Positions 20,986 through 33,634 of a DNA stretch of 64,000 nt are shown piece after piece. This stretch comes from Geosiphon pyriformis (Eukaryota > Glomeromycota > Glomeromycetes > Archaeosporales > Geosiphonaceae). The DNA lies in assembly GCA_016748015.1 (NCBI GenBank), contig JAAOMT010000496.1, positions 38,405-102,404 on the forward strand. The letters run 5' to 3'. Every line of letters starts with the position of its first letter. Within the stretch, counting starts at the first letter, position 1. The notes below the pieces were generated by a model. That model saw only the letters and a program-made list of their open reading frames with translations. It had not been told where the DNA came from and made no database searches. The position numbers and the translations under genes were made by a program.

Positions 20986-23014
20986 ATTTTTGTATATTAT
21001 ATTTATTTAAAAAGTAATTATAATCAAAAGTGTTTTTTATTTTCTTAATATGAATTTTTATTATTATAGTGAACTAAATTATTTTTATTTTAATCTTATA
21101 ATTAATAAAAAACTGTTTTTAAATTATACAAAAATTTTTAAAAAAAATATTATTTTTATACTCACTTGATTTTTGAGATTTAGAAAATTAATAAATATTT
21201 GTTTTTATTTATCACTATTTATTTGTTTATTTTTATTAAATTTAATTTAAAAATTGTTAATAAGTATTTAATCATTTTTAAATTTTTGATAGAAAATTTA
21301 AATAGTTTAGTAATATTAAAATAGTACTTATAAAAATTTAATATAATAATAAAAGCATTTTAAATAAAAATAACAAAAAAAAAGATATAATATAATAATA
21401 AATTTAGTTTTAATAACAAAAAAACAAAAATAATAATAACAAAAAAATACATAATAATAAAACATAGTTTTAGTAATATAAAAACAAAAAAAAACATATA
21501 CAATAATAAATTTAAAGTAAGTTTTAGGAAATATATAATAAAAAGAGTTTTTTGGTAAGTTTTATTAACAGAAAAAGAAATAAAAAATTCAAAAAACTTA
21601 TATTCATATATTTTATAATAATTTTAACTTTAAATACTTTTTAAAAAACTTTTATATATATCAATATATAGTTATATTGTTTATTATTTCGTAATTAACC
21701 AATCAAATCATATTTACAAATTATGTATATTGATAATTTGAACTTAATTTTAGCTTTATTTTTAACCAATTTGTTTTACTTTAAAAAATTTTTATATATA
21801 GATATTTAATAATTTGCTATTATTAATTTTATATATAATATTTTTTTAAGTATTAAACAACAAATATTAACTGAATAAATAAGTTTCTTAATTTAATTAA
21901 AAATATTTATGACAAACAATTTATTATTTTTAATATGTATTTATATATATATTACTTTAAAGAATTCTTAATTATAATTTATTTTATGTATATTAATGTT
22001 TTACTTATAAACAAATAAATTAATAAGTATTTGTTTTATTTGTTTTTAATATAATAATTTAATAATAATAAAATTTTAAAATTATAGAAAATTATTAACT
22101 ATATTAATATCAAATTTTTCTATTAAAATTAAAGTTATAAATTAATTTAATTAATAAATCTAAGTACAATAATTAGTGCAAAAAGCAATATCAACTTTTT
22201 TGAAATTAATTGTAAAATTTTTAATGTTACTAAAATTATTTAATTTACTAATTAAAATATTCTTAAAAAAATTTTATTTATAGTTAAACAAACATTAAAA
22301 TTCTGAAATTTGGTTTTGTAAAATTTAACAACTTAAATTATTAAAATTAAACAAATACTTAAAGAACTCAAAAAGCCATTTTAAAAATTAATCTTAGATA
22401 AATATATTCTTTAAATACTTATATAATATTATTAAAATACTTATTTAACTTTGAAATTTAAAAATATAATATTTTAATTAATTATAATTTAAGTTATTTC
22501 TTAAATTATTTAAGCTTCAATACTTATAATTAGTAATATAATATTTGAATTCTTAATGAATTAATCTGATTTTAATGTTTATATTATAGCATAATTTTTG
22601 GATAATTAACAAAAAATACATTATTAACGAAATATTATTTGGTATTATTTTAAATATTTTTTAGAAATATCAGATAATAATAATAATCTTACCAAATAAA
22701 ATATTTACTTTGTTATATTAATTAATATAAACCAAATAAATTTCAAAATTATTTTTATATTTATAAAAATTATTATAATATTTTAATTTTAACATATTTA
22801 AAAATAATGAATATTAAATTATAAAATAAAAGTTTTTATTCAAATAATTATTATTTAATAATTTTAGATTAAAAAATTATGAATCAGTTTATTAAAGCAA
22901 AATATATATAACAAGAAACAGAAAAAATAATTGTTGTAATTTTATTAAATTAAAAATTAAAAATTTAATTATATATATATTTTAATTTTTTTTTATTAAA
23001 ATTTAACAAGCAAA
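20986..23014. other. AT-rich stretch without recognisable genes
   Basis: About 2 kb of A+T-rich sequence. It includes loose AAACAAAAATAATAATAAC-type repetition at about 21370-21500 (AACAAAAAAA motifs spaced by about 50-60 bp). Nothing else is recognised. Confidence 0.45.
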
Positions 23015-25235
23015 GCCCAACTATTATTTAAAAATTAGGAACAAATTAAGAGTTCTAGTGCTAAATGTAGTTTATGTGTTTTTTATATATAACCAGCTAC
23101 TTAAGCCAATTTAGACTATACTATATTAATACTTTAAAAGAAAACTTATCCAAAGAAGACATCCTCTAAATAATTTTAAATAATGTAGTACTATTATTAA
23201 TTAATTTAACCAACTACTTAACTATTTTAAAGACATCAGTCTTAACAACAACAGATTTATGTTTTCAGAATGACAACAAATTAGAAAACATATTATTATT
23301 AACAGAAAACAAACCTACATAAAAGCCAGACATATTAATGCCTTTATAATTATACTTAGTTTTCAAAGCAATTACCTTGTATTTCGGTTTACCAACAGCT
23401 TTGTTGAAGAAATCCATGTGTACCAAAACTTTATTGACCTTAAAGCCAAGAGCATTATTTGAAACCAAGTTTTTATTAATAAATTGTTCAAACAATTTTA
23501 CCATGAAACCAATAGGCTTAGCAATAGAATTAACCAAAGTAAAAAGCTTAGCCAACTCCAATTCTAAAGAGATCAATCAAAAAAAGACCATAAAATTATC
23601 AAATATTATATCAGCAGAAAAAACTGATTCAACTAAAGAACCAGAGACCAAAAAAGACACAAAAACAGCAGCTTTGGCATATAATATACTACCAACAACA
23701 TAAGAGGTAAACACCTTAGGAATTCTAAGAGGGAAAAATGAAGGCATCTTACAATTCAAAACCAGATAATCTGAATTTTGGCACCAAAAACAGTGCCAAT
23801 TTTTAGAAGTTTTTCACCAGATGCAGCACTTTCTCACTGTACTAGTTTTAATAACAACAGAATCCAAATTAGCTTGAAAACCAAATGTAACCAAGACAAA
23901 TCAGAAATGTTAACCAAAATTAAAAAACTGAAAAATAAAATATGTTTGACTACTAACTTGAAAGATTATATTATTAATCTCAAAAGCAGTACAGCCAGAA
24001 GGGAGGTTAACCAACTTAATCTTGAACACTATCTTTGTCCACCAAAATCAACCAATGAATGAAAACAGATGTAGCAGTATTTAATTCTTTAAAATAAACA
24101 ACCACATATTGCCAAACACTAGCAAACTTCAATACAACATGAGAAACTTTACCAAAAACACCAAAAGCTGACTTAATATTAGTAACAGATATATTTAAAA
24201 GCATATTATGCAGTATAACAGCAGCAGGAAAAGAACCAGACTTAGAAACCACTAAAAACTTGGCAATTTTAAAAGTGGCAAGACAAACAAAGCTTGTAAG
24301 CTCAACCAAAAATGCAACATTCAGAGAATCTTGAGAAGCAAACTTCATACAAAAAAGCTTTACATTGTCCTTAAAAACAGATTTTGCATTCAGAAAACCA
24401 TGTATAAACTGAAAAACAGTCTTAATATAAGTTAATTTAATTTTAAAAGTAGCACCAAATACCAGAGTAAAAGCCATCTACTCAGCAAATTTTTGACAAC
24501 TAATAATGATTTTCTAAGTATCACTTACAACAGTACCAAAAACCAGAGAAAAAGATAATTCAGTTTCTATTTAGTTAGCCTAGTCTCCAAGAACAGATAA
24601 CCCAATAGAAAATATTTGCTTTGCTTTCTAAATCAGTAAGAATTTGCTAGAAAGTACCATATTTGGCAATACAGCCAGTGGTTAATTTTGGCCCATTTTA
24701 GATAACATGCTGGATAAAACAGTAAAGATCTTATCTAAAATCTTATTTGGAATCATAAAGGAGTTTGGTGTAATAATAGTAGAGACAAACAACTGCTCTC
24801 ATTTTTTTAAACTTTTGGTCTTTTTGACCATTTTTTTTGAAAAAGAGATCCTAGTAACACTTGGTGTTAAAGCTACAAAAGGGAAAATCAACTTATTGAC
24901 TAATTTGTTATTAAAAATTTTTAGGCTCTTTAAAAAAGTAGAGACAATACTGGAATTAACCTAAATGTGTTTCTTTGAAAGAACTTTGACTGATAAAAAA
25001 CCAGCCAAAGATAAAAAAATTGTTTTAGTAGCTACTAAAAACAGTTTTTTATGATTATTAAATAAAAAAAAACCTTTAAAACATTTTACCTAATTGCTTT
25101 TACAATAAAAAAAGCTTTTTTGGTTAAAATCTTATTAAATATTTTAGGAAAGATATCAGATACAGCTTTTTTACTCTTTGCTCTGGTTATGGTCATAAAA
25201 TTAAGAAGACAAAAAGTATTTTTAATTTAATAAAT
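23015..25235 (-). mobile_element. ORF1-only LINE-like element, copy 1
   Basis: A 2.2-kb unit on the minus strand. It runs from a 5' end equivalent to that of the second copy (TCATAAAATTAAGAAGACAAAAAGT against TCATAAAATTAAGGAGACAAAGAGT) to a 3' tail resembling the LINE tail (GGCTTAAGTAGCTGG in element sense, ending near 23015 at the words TAGTTGGGC). It encodes an ORF1-type protein only, with no endonuclease or RT. Its length and order equal those of 33635-35912, so this is a defined element type rather than a chance deletion. It probably depended on the LINE for mobilisation; that is inference. Confidence 0.75.
23265..25190 (-). pseudogene. ORF1 protein of ORF1-only element, copy 1
   Basis: Decayed ORF1. 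Segment 24477-24016 is open (MAFTLVFGATFKIKL) and contains the RRM-like part (VILHNMLLNISVTNIKSAF, VWQYVVVYFKEL). A CCHC finger at about 23755-23800 reads CFWCQNSDYLVLNC, with Tyr replacing His. The C-terminal segment 23576-23265 reads LAKLFTLVNSIAKPIGFMV and aligns with LAALVKSIVEPVGSLVVL of the second copy, a probable coiled coil. At the 5' end the region 25190-24700 is broken by several stops. It is more eroded and more AT-rich than the second copy. Confidence 0.7.
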
Positions 25236-25849
25236 TATTATATTAATTATTTATATATAATATAATATATATACTTAATTTATTCTTTTTTTTTTGTTTA
25301 CTTTATTTTTGTTTTTTATTATTATATATTTTAAATATAAGTAAAAAAAAAACAAACAAACAAAATATCTTTATAACTACAAAAAAAATATTAAAAAAAC
25401 TATAAGTACAGTATATTTAATAATAGTTAATATTTTTATATATTTTAATAGTATTATAGATATTATTTTTAATTTTTTTAATAATAATTTTATTTTTGGT
25501 GTGTAAATATTTTTTAAAATAAAATAAAACATAATTATAGACAGTAATAATTAATGTTTTTTTGTAAACTTAATTATTAATAAAAATTATATACTAATAT
25601 AATTTGTTACATATTTTTTTTTATTAAAAATATTTTTTTATTTAATAATATCTTTTTATAAACTAAATATAACTTATTGTTTTACTTTTTTGTTACATAA
25701 ATTGACCAAATTATTTAAAATATATAATTAACAATAGTATTTAATAATAGTTTAATATTTTTTTTGTTATTATTATAATATGTTTTTAAAAATAAATATT
25801 TTTTTGGTTAAATATATATATAAAAATATCTACTTGCAGTTTTTTTTCT
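25236..25849. other. AT-rich spacer
   Basis: About 600 bp of A+T-rich sequence between the ORF1-only element and repeat R1. Nothing recognised; the left boundary of R1 may extend into it. Confidence 0.45.
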
Positions 25850-26945
25850 TTGGTTTTTTTTTTAAAATTGAATTATAACAAATTAATTTTAATATTATTA
25901 ACTTATAAAACTTAATAAGTTTTAATTATTGGATTTTTTTTATTTAAGTTAAATATAAAATACTTTACTAATAGTTTTAAATTAATTATAAGTTGTTAAT
26001 ACATATACATAATATTTATTATAGCTTAATTACAGTTTTTATGTGTTTTAATTAAATATAACATCAATTTTAAACACCTAATTATTATTAATAAGTATTT
26101 AATATTAAATAGTTTTTATAATTAAAACTTTGATAAATGTAATAATATTATTAATTTTAAAAAAAAATTGTTAATTTTGCCAATTAAAATTTTTGTGGCT
26201 TTATTATTAGTAATAATATATATATTAATAACTTAATTAGTTTATAAACTATTTAATAATATTAATGTTTATTAAATTATTATTAAAAATAAACTTAATA
26301 AAATAACTATTAATTTTGATACTTATATACATAATATTAATAAGCTTATTAAAATTAAAAGTAGTTTTACTAAAAAAAAGTTTTTTCAATTTTATTTTTT
26401 AAGTCAAAAAAAAAAATAACAGTAAAAGTATTGTTTTTAATAATTATTATATGTAAAATAATATAATAATTAGAATAATAAAATCTTTAATTAATATTAA
26501 TTAGTTGAATTTTTGTAATAATAAAAAGACTTAAATAATTTTGAAAATTTAAAAATAATAACTGTATATTTACCAAATTTTTTGTATGGTTTTTTGGATA
26601 TTGTTTAATATTATCTAAAATTAGCTATTAAATAATTATTATTAATTATTAATTTTATTAAATAATTAGTTTTAGATTTTAGATTTGAATTAAAAATTAT
26701 AGATATAGCTATTATAATTATAGTGCTTGTTTTTATAACTATAATTAATAAATAAATTAAGATTATAATTAAAAATAAAATACATAAATAAGTTATTATT
26801 AAAATAGTTATAAAACTAGTACATACTATTGTTTTTGTAAAAATTTAAATTTATAGCTTAAGATTTAGAAATTTTAATCAAAGTTTTAATATTGATTTTT
26901 AATTGTTAATTACTTAGTTATAAATAATAATTAATTTAATAATAA
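25850..26945. repeat. Dispersed repeat R1, left copy
   Basis: About 1.1 kb matching 48990-49990 in the same orientation. Anchors: ATTTATTATAGCTTAATTAC against ATTTATAATAGCTAATTTAA; TATTTACCAAATTTTTTGTATGG against AATTTGCCAAATTTTTGGCATAG; AATTTATAGCTTAAGATTTAGAAA against AATTTATAGTTCAAGTTTGAAA; and ATCAAAGTTTTAATATTGATTTTTAATT against ATCAAAGTTTTAATATTAAATTTTTAATT. No coding potential. It ends within about 10 bp of LINE copy 2. Confidence 0.6.
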
Positions 26946-27085
26946 TAGTCATAAATAAAAAACTTTTTTCTTTTCTACTTCCCAATTTTTTAAAAAATGT
27001 TTTTTTGAAAAAGAAGTTTTTTGTTTTTTATCTTTTCTGTTATATTACTTTCAATATTTTTCAAGTTAGTAATTTTTTTGTGGTG

Positions 27086-28836
27086 AATTTAAAGACTGCT
27101 TTTGATAGTAATATGTTTAAAAAAAAGGCATTTAAGAGAGCCTTTCATGGTCTTGTTTGTGGTATTTTCTCCCAGAAAAAAAAGATTTCAATAGGCAATA
27201 TCAAATATTCAGGTGACAAAAAAAAAATTTCTTTGACCAAACCTGATTTTAATGATGGAATGTTTTCAGATATAAATAGTGAGTTCAATAAAAAAGATAC
27301 TATTAGTGTTGTAATAAGTTCTAATGGTGGTTTTTTTTAGTTTAGTGATGACAACTTCCAAAGCAAAGAAGATTAATACTGGTCTAATTAGTGGCTGTAA
27401 AAAAATTTTTTATATTAGACATTAATCTTTTGACTGTAGAAAAAAAATTGGTAATGACAAAAACTCAACTTGTTAAGAAAATTTTTTCAATTGTCAATGG
27501 TTTTGGGAAGGCCATTACTCTTTCAAAATTTAAAAGAATTATTTGATCAATATTTACTTTAGAAGAAAGCATGAAAAAAGGTGAATTATTGGCTAAAAAT
27601 AAGAGTATTGAAGTAAACAATAATTTTAAAAGACAAAAAATCAGGTCAGATTAGGCTGTGATGATCAAAAAAATTTCTATAGATATGCCAAAAAAAATAA
27701 TTGTTATTGCAGTTTCTCAATTTAGAAATATTAAATCAATCAAAATTCAACTTATTAAAATATGGCAAAAAGCTTTGGTAAAATTTACTGAATTGGGTTA
27801 AGCTGAACAATTGACATCAAAATGGTTATTCTTAATTGAGAAAAACTCTGTGCATATGATCATAGACATAGATAATTGCAATACTTGAATATCTAAGGAT
27901 TGTTTTAGAATATTTTTGTTTACATTATCTGTAAAAACAACAGCTTATAATCTGAGCATTCTATTAGATAGAGCTGATAAGAAAACATGCATCATTAATT
28001 ATTTACTTAATACTGACAACTGGGTTTGCTGTACTGTAATTGGTTTTAATTCTAATAATAAACTGGAATCCACTTTTTACATAGAGCCAATTTTGGATGG
28101 TATAAAACTTTTATAGGGTAAGATAAATTTGGTTTAGTGCATAAAATATGGATGCTTTGGGCATTTAGCTTTTGAGTGTAATACATCAGATGTATTGATT
28201 TTGTTTCTCTTTAGACCTTATAAAAAGATTGTTTCAATAAAAATCTGCCTTTAACTTACCAAATTATATGGAAAAAAAAGTGTTCTAATTTTTTGTTTTA
28301 CTGTCTTTAGTGGCAAATCTTGGGTGCAAGTAGTCTCACTTGTTTTTTTTCTGGTAGTTTTTGTTTTAGTTCTGGTTCTGGCTTTGGTTTTCTTTTTTCT
28401 AGTGTCTCTAATAATAATAAAAACACATTGGTCATTCAAAATAGTTTCTTAATTGATGATTGTCTGGCTTTCTTGGAACATTTTTTGAAGCTTTTAGTTG
28501 ATCAAGTATTAAGTATTGTGAAAAAATTAAACATAATTGATCTAATGTCTCTGGTATTCATTTTTTGACTTTTTTTTTTGCTGTAATTGTATTTTTGAGT
28601 TTAAATTCAGATTCAAATATGATTCTGAATGTTCTCCAAGTGTTTTTTATATTTTTTTTCTCAGTTTTAATTAATATGACTTTGGCTTTGAATTCAAATA
28701 GTTCAAAAATCTTAACCACCAAAATGAGCAGTTTAAAGTCAAAATTGTTGGCTCTTGAGGCATTTGTGAGTTCAGTTTTGATAAAGTTGGATCTGTTATA
28801 TATCAGTTCAAGTTTATTAGTATTGACTTCTTCTTA
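27086..28836 (+). pseudogene. LINE ORF1, copy 2
   Basis: The frame equivalent to copy 1 ORF1 begins at about 27086 (VNLKTAFDSNMFKKKAFK); the ATG of copy 1 is GTG here, so the start is probably lost. The first 85 codons are open to TAG at 27338. The RRM-like part reads KKISIDMPKKIIV, then FRNIKSIKIQLIKMWQKALV (about 27660-27790). The CCHC finger at about 28138-28180 is CIKYGCFGHLAFEC with Tyr for the second Cys, as in copy 1. The C-terminal part ends with SSLKSKLLALEAFVSSVLIKL at about 28720-28790, matching the coiled coil of copy 1. Multiple stops and frameshifts. Confidence 0.72.
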
Positions 28837-28868
28837 ATAAATAAATTTGTTTGGAAGATTATTATATG

Positions 28869-31800
28869 TAATGTTCAAGAAATAAACAATTTAGCTAAGT
28901 AAAAAGATATAATTAAGTGGTATGTCAAGTTTAGTAATTGGGTTTTTTTTCTTACTAAAACTAAGCTAAAAGATTAGGTTTGATCTTGGATCAAGAATAA
29001 GTTTCAAAGTATGAAAGTTTTTGTTTCTAAATTAAATACTGGATACATAAGTGCTAGGGTGACTATTGTGTTGAATGATTTTTTGGCTTGGCATGTGTAC
29101 AAGATTTTTGAAATTCTGGGTTACTTTGTTTTAATTTGTCTATTATTTGAAAATAAAATTTTAGTTACATTAATAGATTTGTATACTGGTGTTTTGACTA
29201 ATGTGTAGTTTGGTTAGGCTAATATGGTAAATTTTTTTATTGCTAAAGTAATCAATTTAAGCTTTTATATTATGTTGAATGGTAATTTCAATGAAGATAG
29301 AATTAAACATAACACCAGTTTCAAGAAGTGTTTTGATCTGAGTTTGTGTAATTCTCTTTTTAGTAAAATGGCTTTCAAGCTTTCAATATAGTTTAATTTA
29401 TAAAATGTGAAAAAATTATCAACTATATTTTTGTTAGTAAACATTTTTTCTTCTTTGTGATAATTCAGAGTGTTAAAAGTATGGCTGGATTTTTTGATAC
29501 TGATTATAAAGCTGTTATAGTCTTTTTTGGTCTTAGTAGTTTATTAAATATTCATTTTTTTGTAATTTATAAGCAAGCTAATAGAAACCATTAGAAGTTT
29601 AAAGTTAAAAATTCAGATAATGCTAAATAATTTTGTTTTTAAAATAGTGTTTTTACTAGTCTGTTTAAGATTTTGGGTAGTTTTAATATTGCAAAAAATT
29701 TGAGAAATTTGAACACTATGTAAAAGATCTTGAAAAGAATAATGATTAACTTAGTTAACAAAAAATTTTTTAAACAATGGTTTAATAATTTTGAACACAC
29801 AAAAAAGAAGAAATTCTTGAAGTTTTATAACCTAAAAATACTAGTTTCAAAGATAACAAAAGCAGGTGATGTATCTGATTATAATTGTCTTATTAAAAAA
29901 TAGTTAAGTCTGAATAATAAAAAGGCTTTAAAAATTGCTGCTATGGTTTTTGATAGTGAGACATAAGTGAAGTATTAAAACAGCTGTTTTTAATTAGAAA
30001 AAGATACAGAAAATCTAAATATTGTAAATTAAAAATGGCCAAAGATGCAGCTATTAAAAAAGCAATTAAGAAACAGATAAACAATTTTAGTTTAAACAAA
30101 GGCAGCATGATAAGAAGTGTTTTGGAATGATCTTTTCACAAAGTTGTTTTGAATCATTTGTTAATTGAGAATGAGTTGGTTTTAAAGCTAAATAAAGTAA
30201 AAAGTAGAGTGGATGGGATTATAGTGAATTGAATAAAAGAGTATAAGATATCATTAATGCTTTCTGCTGTATGATCTTGCCAATATGTATCTTTAAGCTA
30301 TGTTAATAAGAATGTCTTTTTTGATGTAATAGATATGATCAGTATAAATAAATTGATTCAAGTTGTTAATAATTTGTCTAAAAACAAAGCAGTTGGTTTG
30401 TTTGAAATATCAAATAAATTGTGGAAGCATTATAGTAAAGTAATATTAAAGTGCTTATTGAGTTTGCTGAATTTTTGTTTGTATTTTAAAGAAGTTTCTG
30501 ATTTTTAGAAAAAAGCATGGATCTTAATAATCTCCAAGTTATATGAATAGAATGGTGTTTTAACAAATATATAATTAAAATAACTAGGAAGATTCTATTA
30601 AAAATTTTATCAGATCATATTTCCTCTTCTTATATGAAATATAATGTCTTTTATGGTAACAACTTTTCTGTTTTAAAGAATTCTTTGACTTAATCTTTTA
30701 TGTTTGCTATTGGCTTGATAATAAAAAATGCTCTGAAAAAGAGCTGAAAAGTCTGGCTTGTTCTTCAGAATATGTGAAAGACATACAATTTAGTAGAATA
30801 GCATTATTTGAAGACTAGTTTAAGACATATTAGAATATATGACAAATTTATTAAGTTTTTTGAATACATACATAAAAGCAAAGTTAACAGAATAATAACT
30901 AATTTTGGTCTTTTAGATGGTTATAAAGTGTTGAATAGACTAGATTAAGGTAAAGTGTTCTTACTACTTTTATAGAAAAATTTTTATGATTTTTGTTATG
31001 TAAAGTTAAAAGCAAAAACATTTGTGTGATTACAGAATTAATACAAACTTTGTGACAAAAACAAACAGATTAAAATCTGGTAAAGACAGATCTTCCTTTT
31101 TTACAGCAAATGTTTTTAATAACACAATTTGAGTAAGAAATAGTTAGGCTTCAATGCAACACATTTTGAATATTGTTAGTAAGTTTTTCAAGATAAATAA
31201 CATTTCTATTAACAATAACAAAACAGTGGCTATTTCTATTAATCAGAAGATCAAAATTGCATCTTTGCATATTTATGGTTAGCTTATTGTTATAACCAAA
31301 TACAGTAAACATCATCAATATTTGAGAATATATTTCTCAATGGAAGATATGTCTAAACTTAGTCTTGCCAAGACACAGTCTGATTTTAAGTTCTTCTTAA
31401 ATTTAGTTCTTAGAAAGACTTTGTCAGATAAGCAATTTTTATATCTGGTTTTGACTGTTTTGTAGCTTATTATTAACTATTGCACACAATTCAGCTTTGT
31501 TCTAAAGTGGTATGCCAAAGATAAAATATTATGATGAGAAAAGGACTAAGGTCAAAAGCCAATTTGCTCAGAGATTTTTTTAATAAGACCTTGTATCATC
31601 TATTTCTTTATGGTTTGAAAACATTTACATAATTACAGGCTGAGAGTAAAATTGCTGTGCTGATGGTGTTTTTTAATTCATTTGGAATTCTTGGAAGATT
31701 GTTTGAACATTGTTTTTTGGACTTGCAAGTTTTGGGGTGGACTCTTATAAATTTTCTATAGCATCTTGTCAAATTAATGATCAATTTTTTAAATAACTTT

Positions 31801-33473
31801 CTTGTGAGTGCAATAAAAGTGTTAATGAACAACAAAATTTCCTTGGTTAATAATTTTTTTTGTGCATTCTGTGGTTCTGGCCACTTTGCTATGTTTAAAA
31901 TTTTGGAAAATTATTTTTATTTTAGTGTAGTTTACTTTCTAAAGCATTTTGGTGTTGTCTTTAAAGACAGATTATTAAATAAGTATAAAGTATTAATAAA
32001 ATAGAAGATCTTTTATTGCTAGAAGAGACTAGATCTTAGGAGCCCAGTTTTATTGTGGTTCAAAAAAGCTTTGATTTTTATAAACAAACTTTCAGTTGTT
32101 TCTAATGTATCAGTTTTTGTTTTAAGTTATTCAGATCTGTTGCATTTTAACATCTTTTTAAATATTCAAAATATTTTACATGAATTGTGAATAAATATTT
32201 TCAATGTATACATGAATATATCTTTGAAATACTTAGATATATCAGAGGTTACTGGTAGAGCAGCAGTCTATTTTTTGGATATTAAGATGAGCATAGGCAT
32301 TAAGGTGCATAGGTTGTTGTCTTTTATATTTACTAAATTACAAGCAGTTGCCTTGGCTTTGAAGTGTGTTTTTTCTGTTTGCTCTGTGGTTGTGTATTTG
32401 AATAGTCAATTAGCATTAAATGTATATGTCTCGAAATTCATGCTTGATTGTTCAGACTTTTAAAATAAGTGCTAAGTAAAAAGGCATTATATTACAAATT
32501 TAATAAGATCTAAGAATATTTCTGTTAAGTAGATAAAAGTCAAGAGATATTTAGGAGTTTCAGATAATAAAAAAGCTAATATTTTAACAAGTGAAGCTGC
32601 ACATTCTGGTTTGTTTCTTTTTATAAGAATTTATGAAAAATTTTTTATGGCTAATGGCCAGGTCATATTAGAGAATATTTGCTATTTTGTTTGAGATGTT
32701 TATTGGTCTATACATCATGCTTAGTGGAAAGCTAGTTCTGATGTTAAGATTGTAAGTAAATCAATAATTGTAAACATTGATTGAATTAACACTGTTGCAG
32801 TTTAGCATCCAGATTTGTACATATTAGTAGAATTTACAAACAAAACTTTTATTACTCTTTGTATTTATTTAATAAAAGCAGTTCATAAGAGACTGCTGAC
32901 TGCAATAAGAAAAAGACTCTATAATAAGACATATTCAAGTATGTTGTGCCTATTATGTAATAATATTGAACTATTTAATTATATTTTCACTTGTCCAAAA
33001 GACTCTGATGTATGTGCTAGCATTTTATTGAGTTATGTTAAACTTTAGAAATTCTTAACAAATAGTTGTTGTATATTGTTTTCTAGGATGCTATATATGG
33101 TTTTTTCTAGAATTTTGGATGTTGGTGTTTACATGGTTTTGTGTAAAAATTTTGTTTTTAGAAAATGAATGAATCAAATAATTTCTATTTTTAATAATCA
33201 GAAAAAAACATTGTTAGTAATAATTAATTTCATTTGTAATTTAGCTAAGAGACATTGTGAGTTATGATTGTTTAGGGCTAAATTCAGGGTGAAATTGAAA
33301 AAAAATAGTCTGGTTAGAAATATTGGCTTAATTGCTATAGCTTTAAATAAGATGTCAGAATTTCTGTCTATAGAAGTTATTTAGCTGCTCAGTATTTTCA
33401 AATCTTTTGCTATTAGTTTTAGTTTGCATAAGATGTGTGTTTTTTTTTAGGCATTAATAATAATGTTAGAATT
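28869..33473 (+). pseudogene. LINE ORF2 (EN, RT, RNase H, CCHC), copy 2
   Basis: Decayed endonuclease/RT. The endonuclease has lost catalytic residues: TKTKL for TETKL, LNGNFNED for LDGNFNED and TDYKAV for TDHNAV. RT text: GLFEISNKLWKHYSKVILKC, then WILIISKLYE; motif A reads LQNM-stop-KTYN; LD-stop-GKVF corresponds to the GLDQGE motif where the Ty3 element sits in copy 1; motif C reads FNNT at about 31110-31120. The segment KTQSDFKFFLNLVLRKTLSDK (about 31370-31430), missing from copy 1, is kept. RNase H covers about 32260-32620 (AAVYFLDIKMSIGIKV, LQAVALALKC, YLNSQ). The finger CLLCNNIELFNYIFTC (about 32950-32995) has Tyr for His. More than thirty stops. Confidence 0.8.
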
Positions 33474-33634
33474 TATATAAATATATAGTGTAGTTTTAAT
33501 TAACCCAAGTAGCTGGTCACATGTAGCAAGCACATAAGCCATATTTAGTTAAATTTTTTTGTCATATTTTTATATGCTAAATAGTGGTTGGGCCACACTC
33601 ATTTTTTTTTTTATTTGCTTAACAAGTGCAGTCC

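Larger units (their letters stand above)
26955..33605 (+). mobile_element. LINE copy 2, near full length, heavily decayed
   Basis: Same organisation as copy 1 without the Ty3 insertion. The pyrimidine-rich leader (about 26955-27000) is followed by ORF1, ORF2 and a 3' tail with CCAAGTAGCTGGTCACATGT and GGTTGGGCCACACTC, ending in a T-rich stretch at about 33600. It supplies the uninterrupted reference for the LINE insertion site. Stops are far denser than in copy 1, many as TAG or TAA where copy 1 has CAG, CAA or TGG. Confidence 0.85.
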
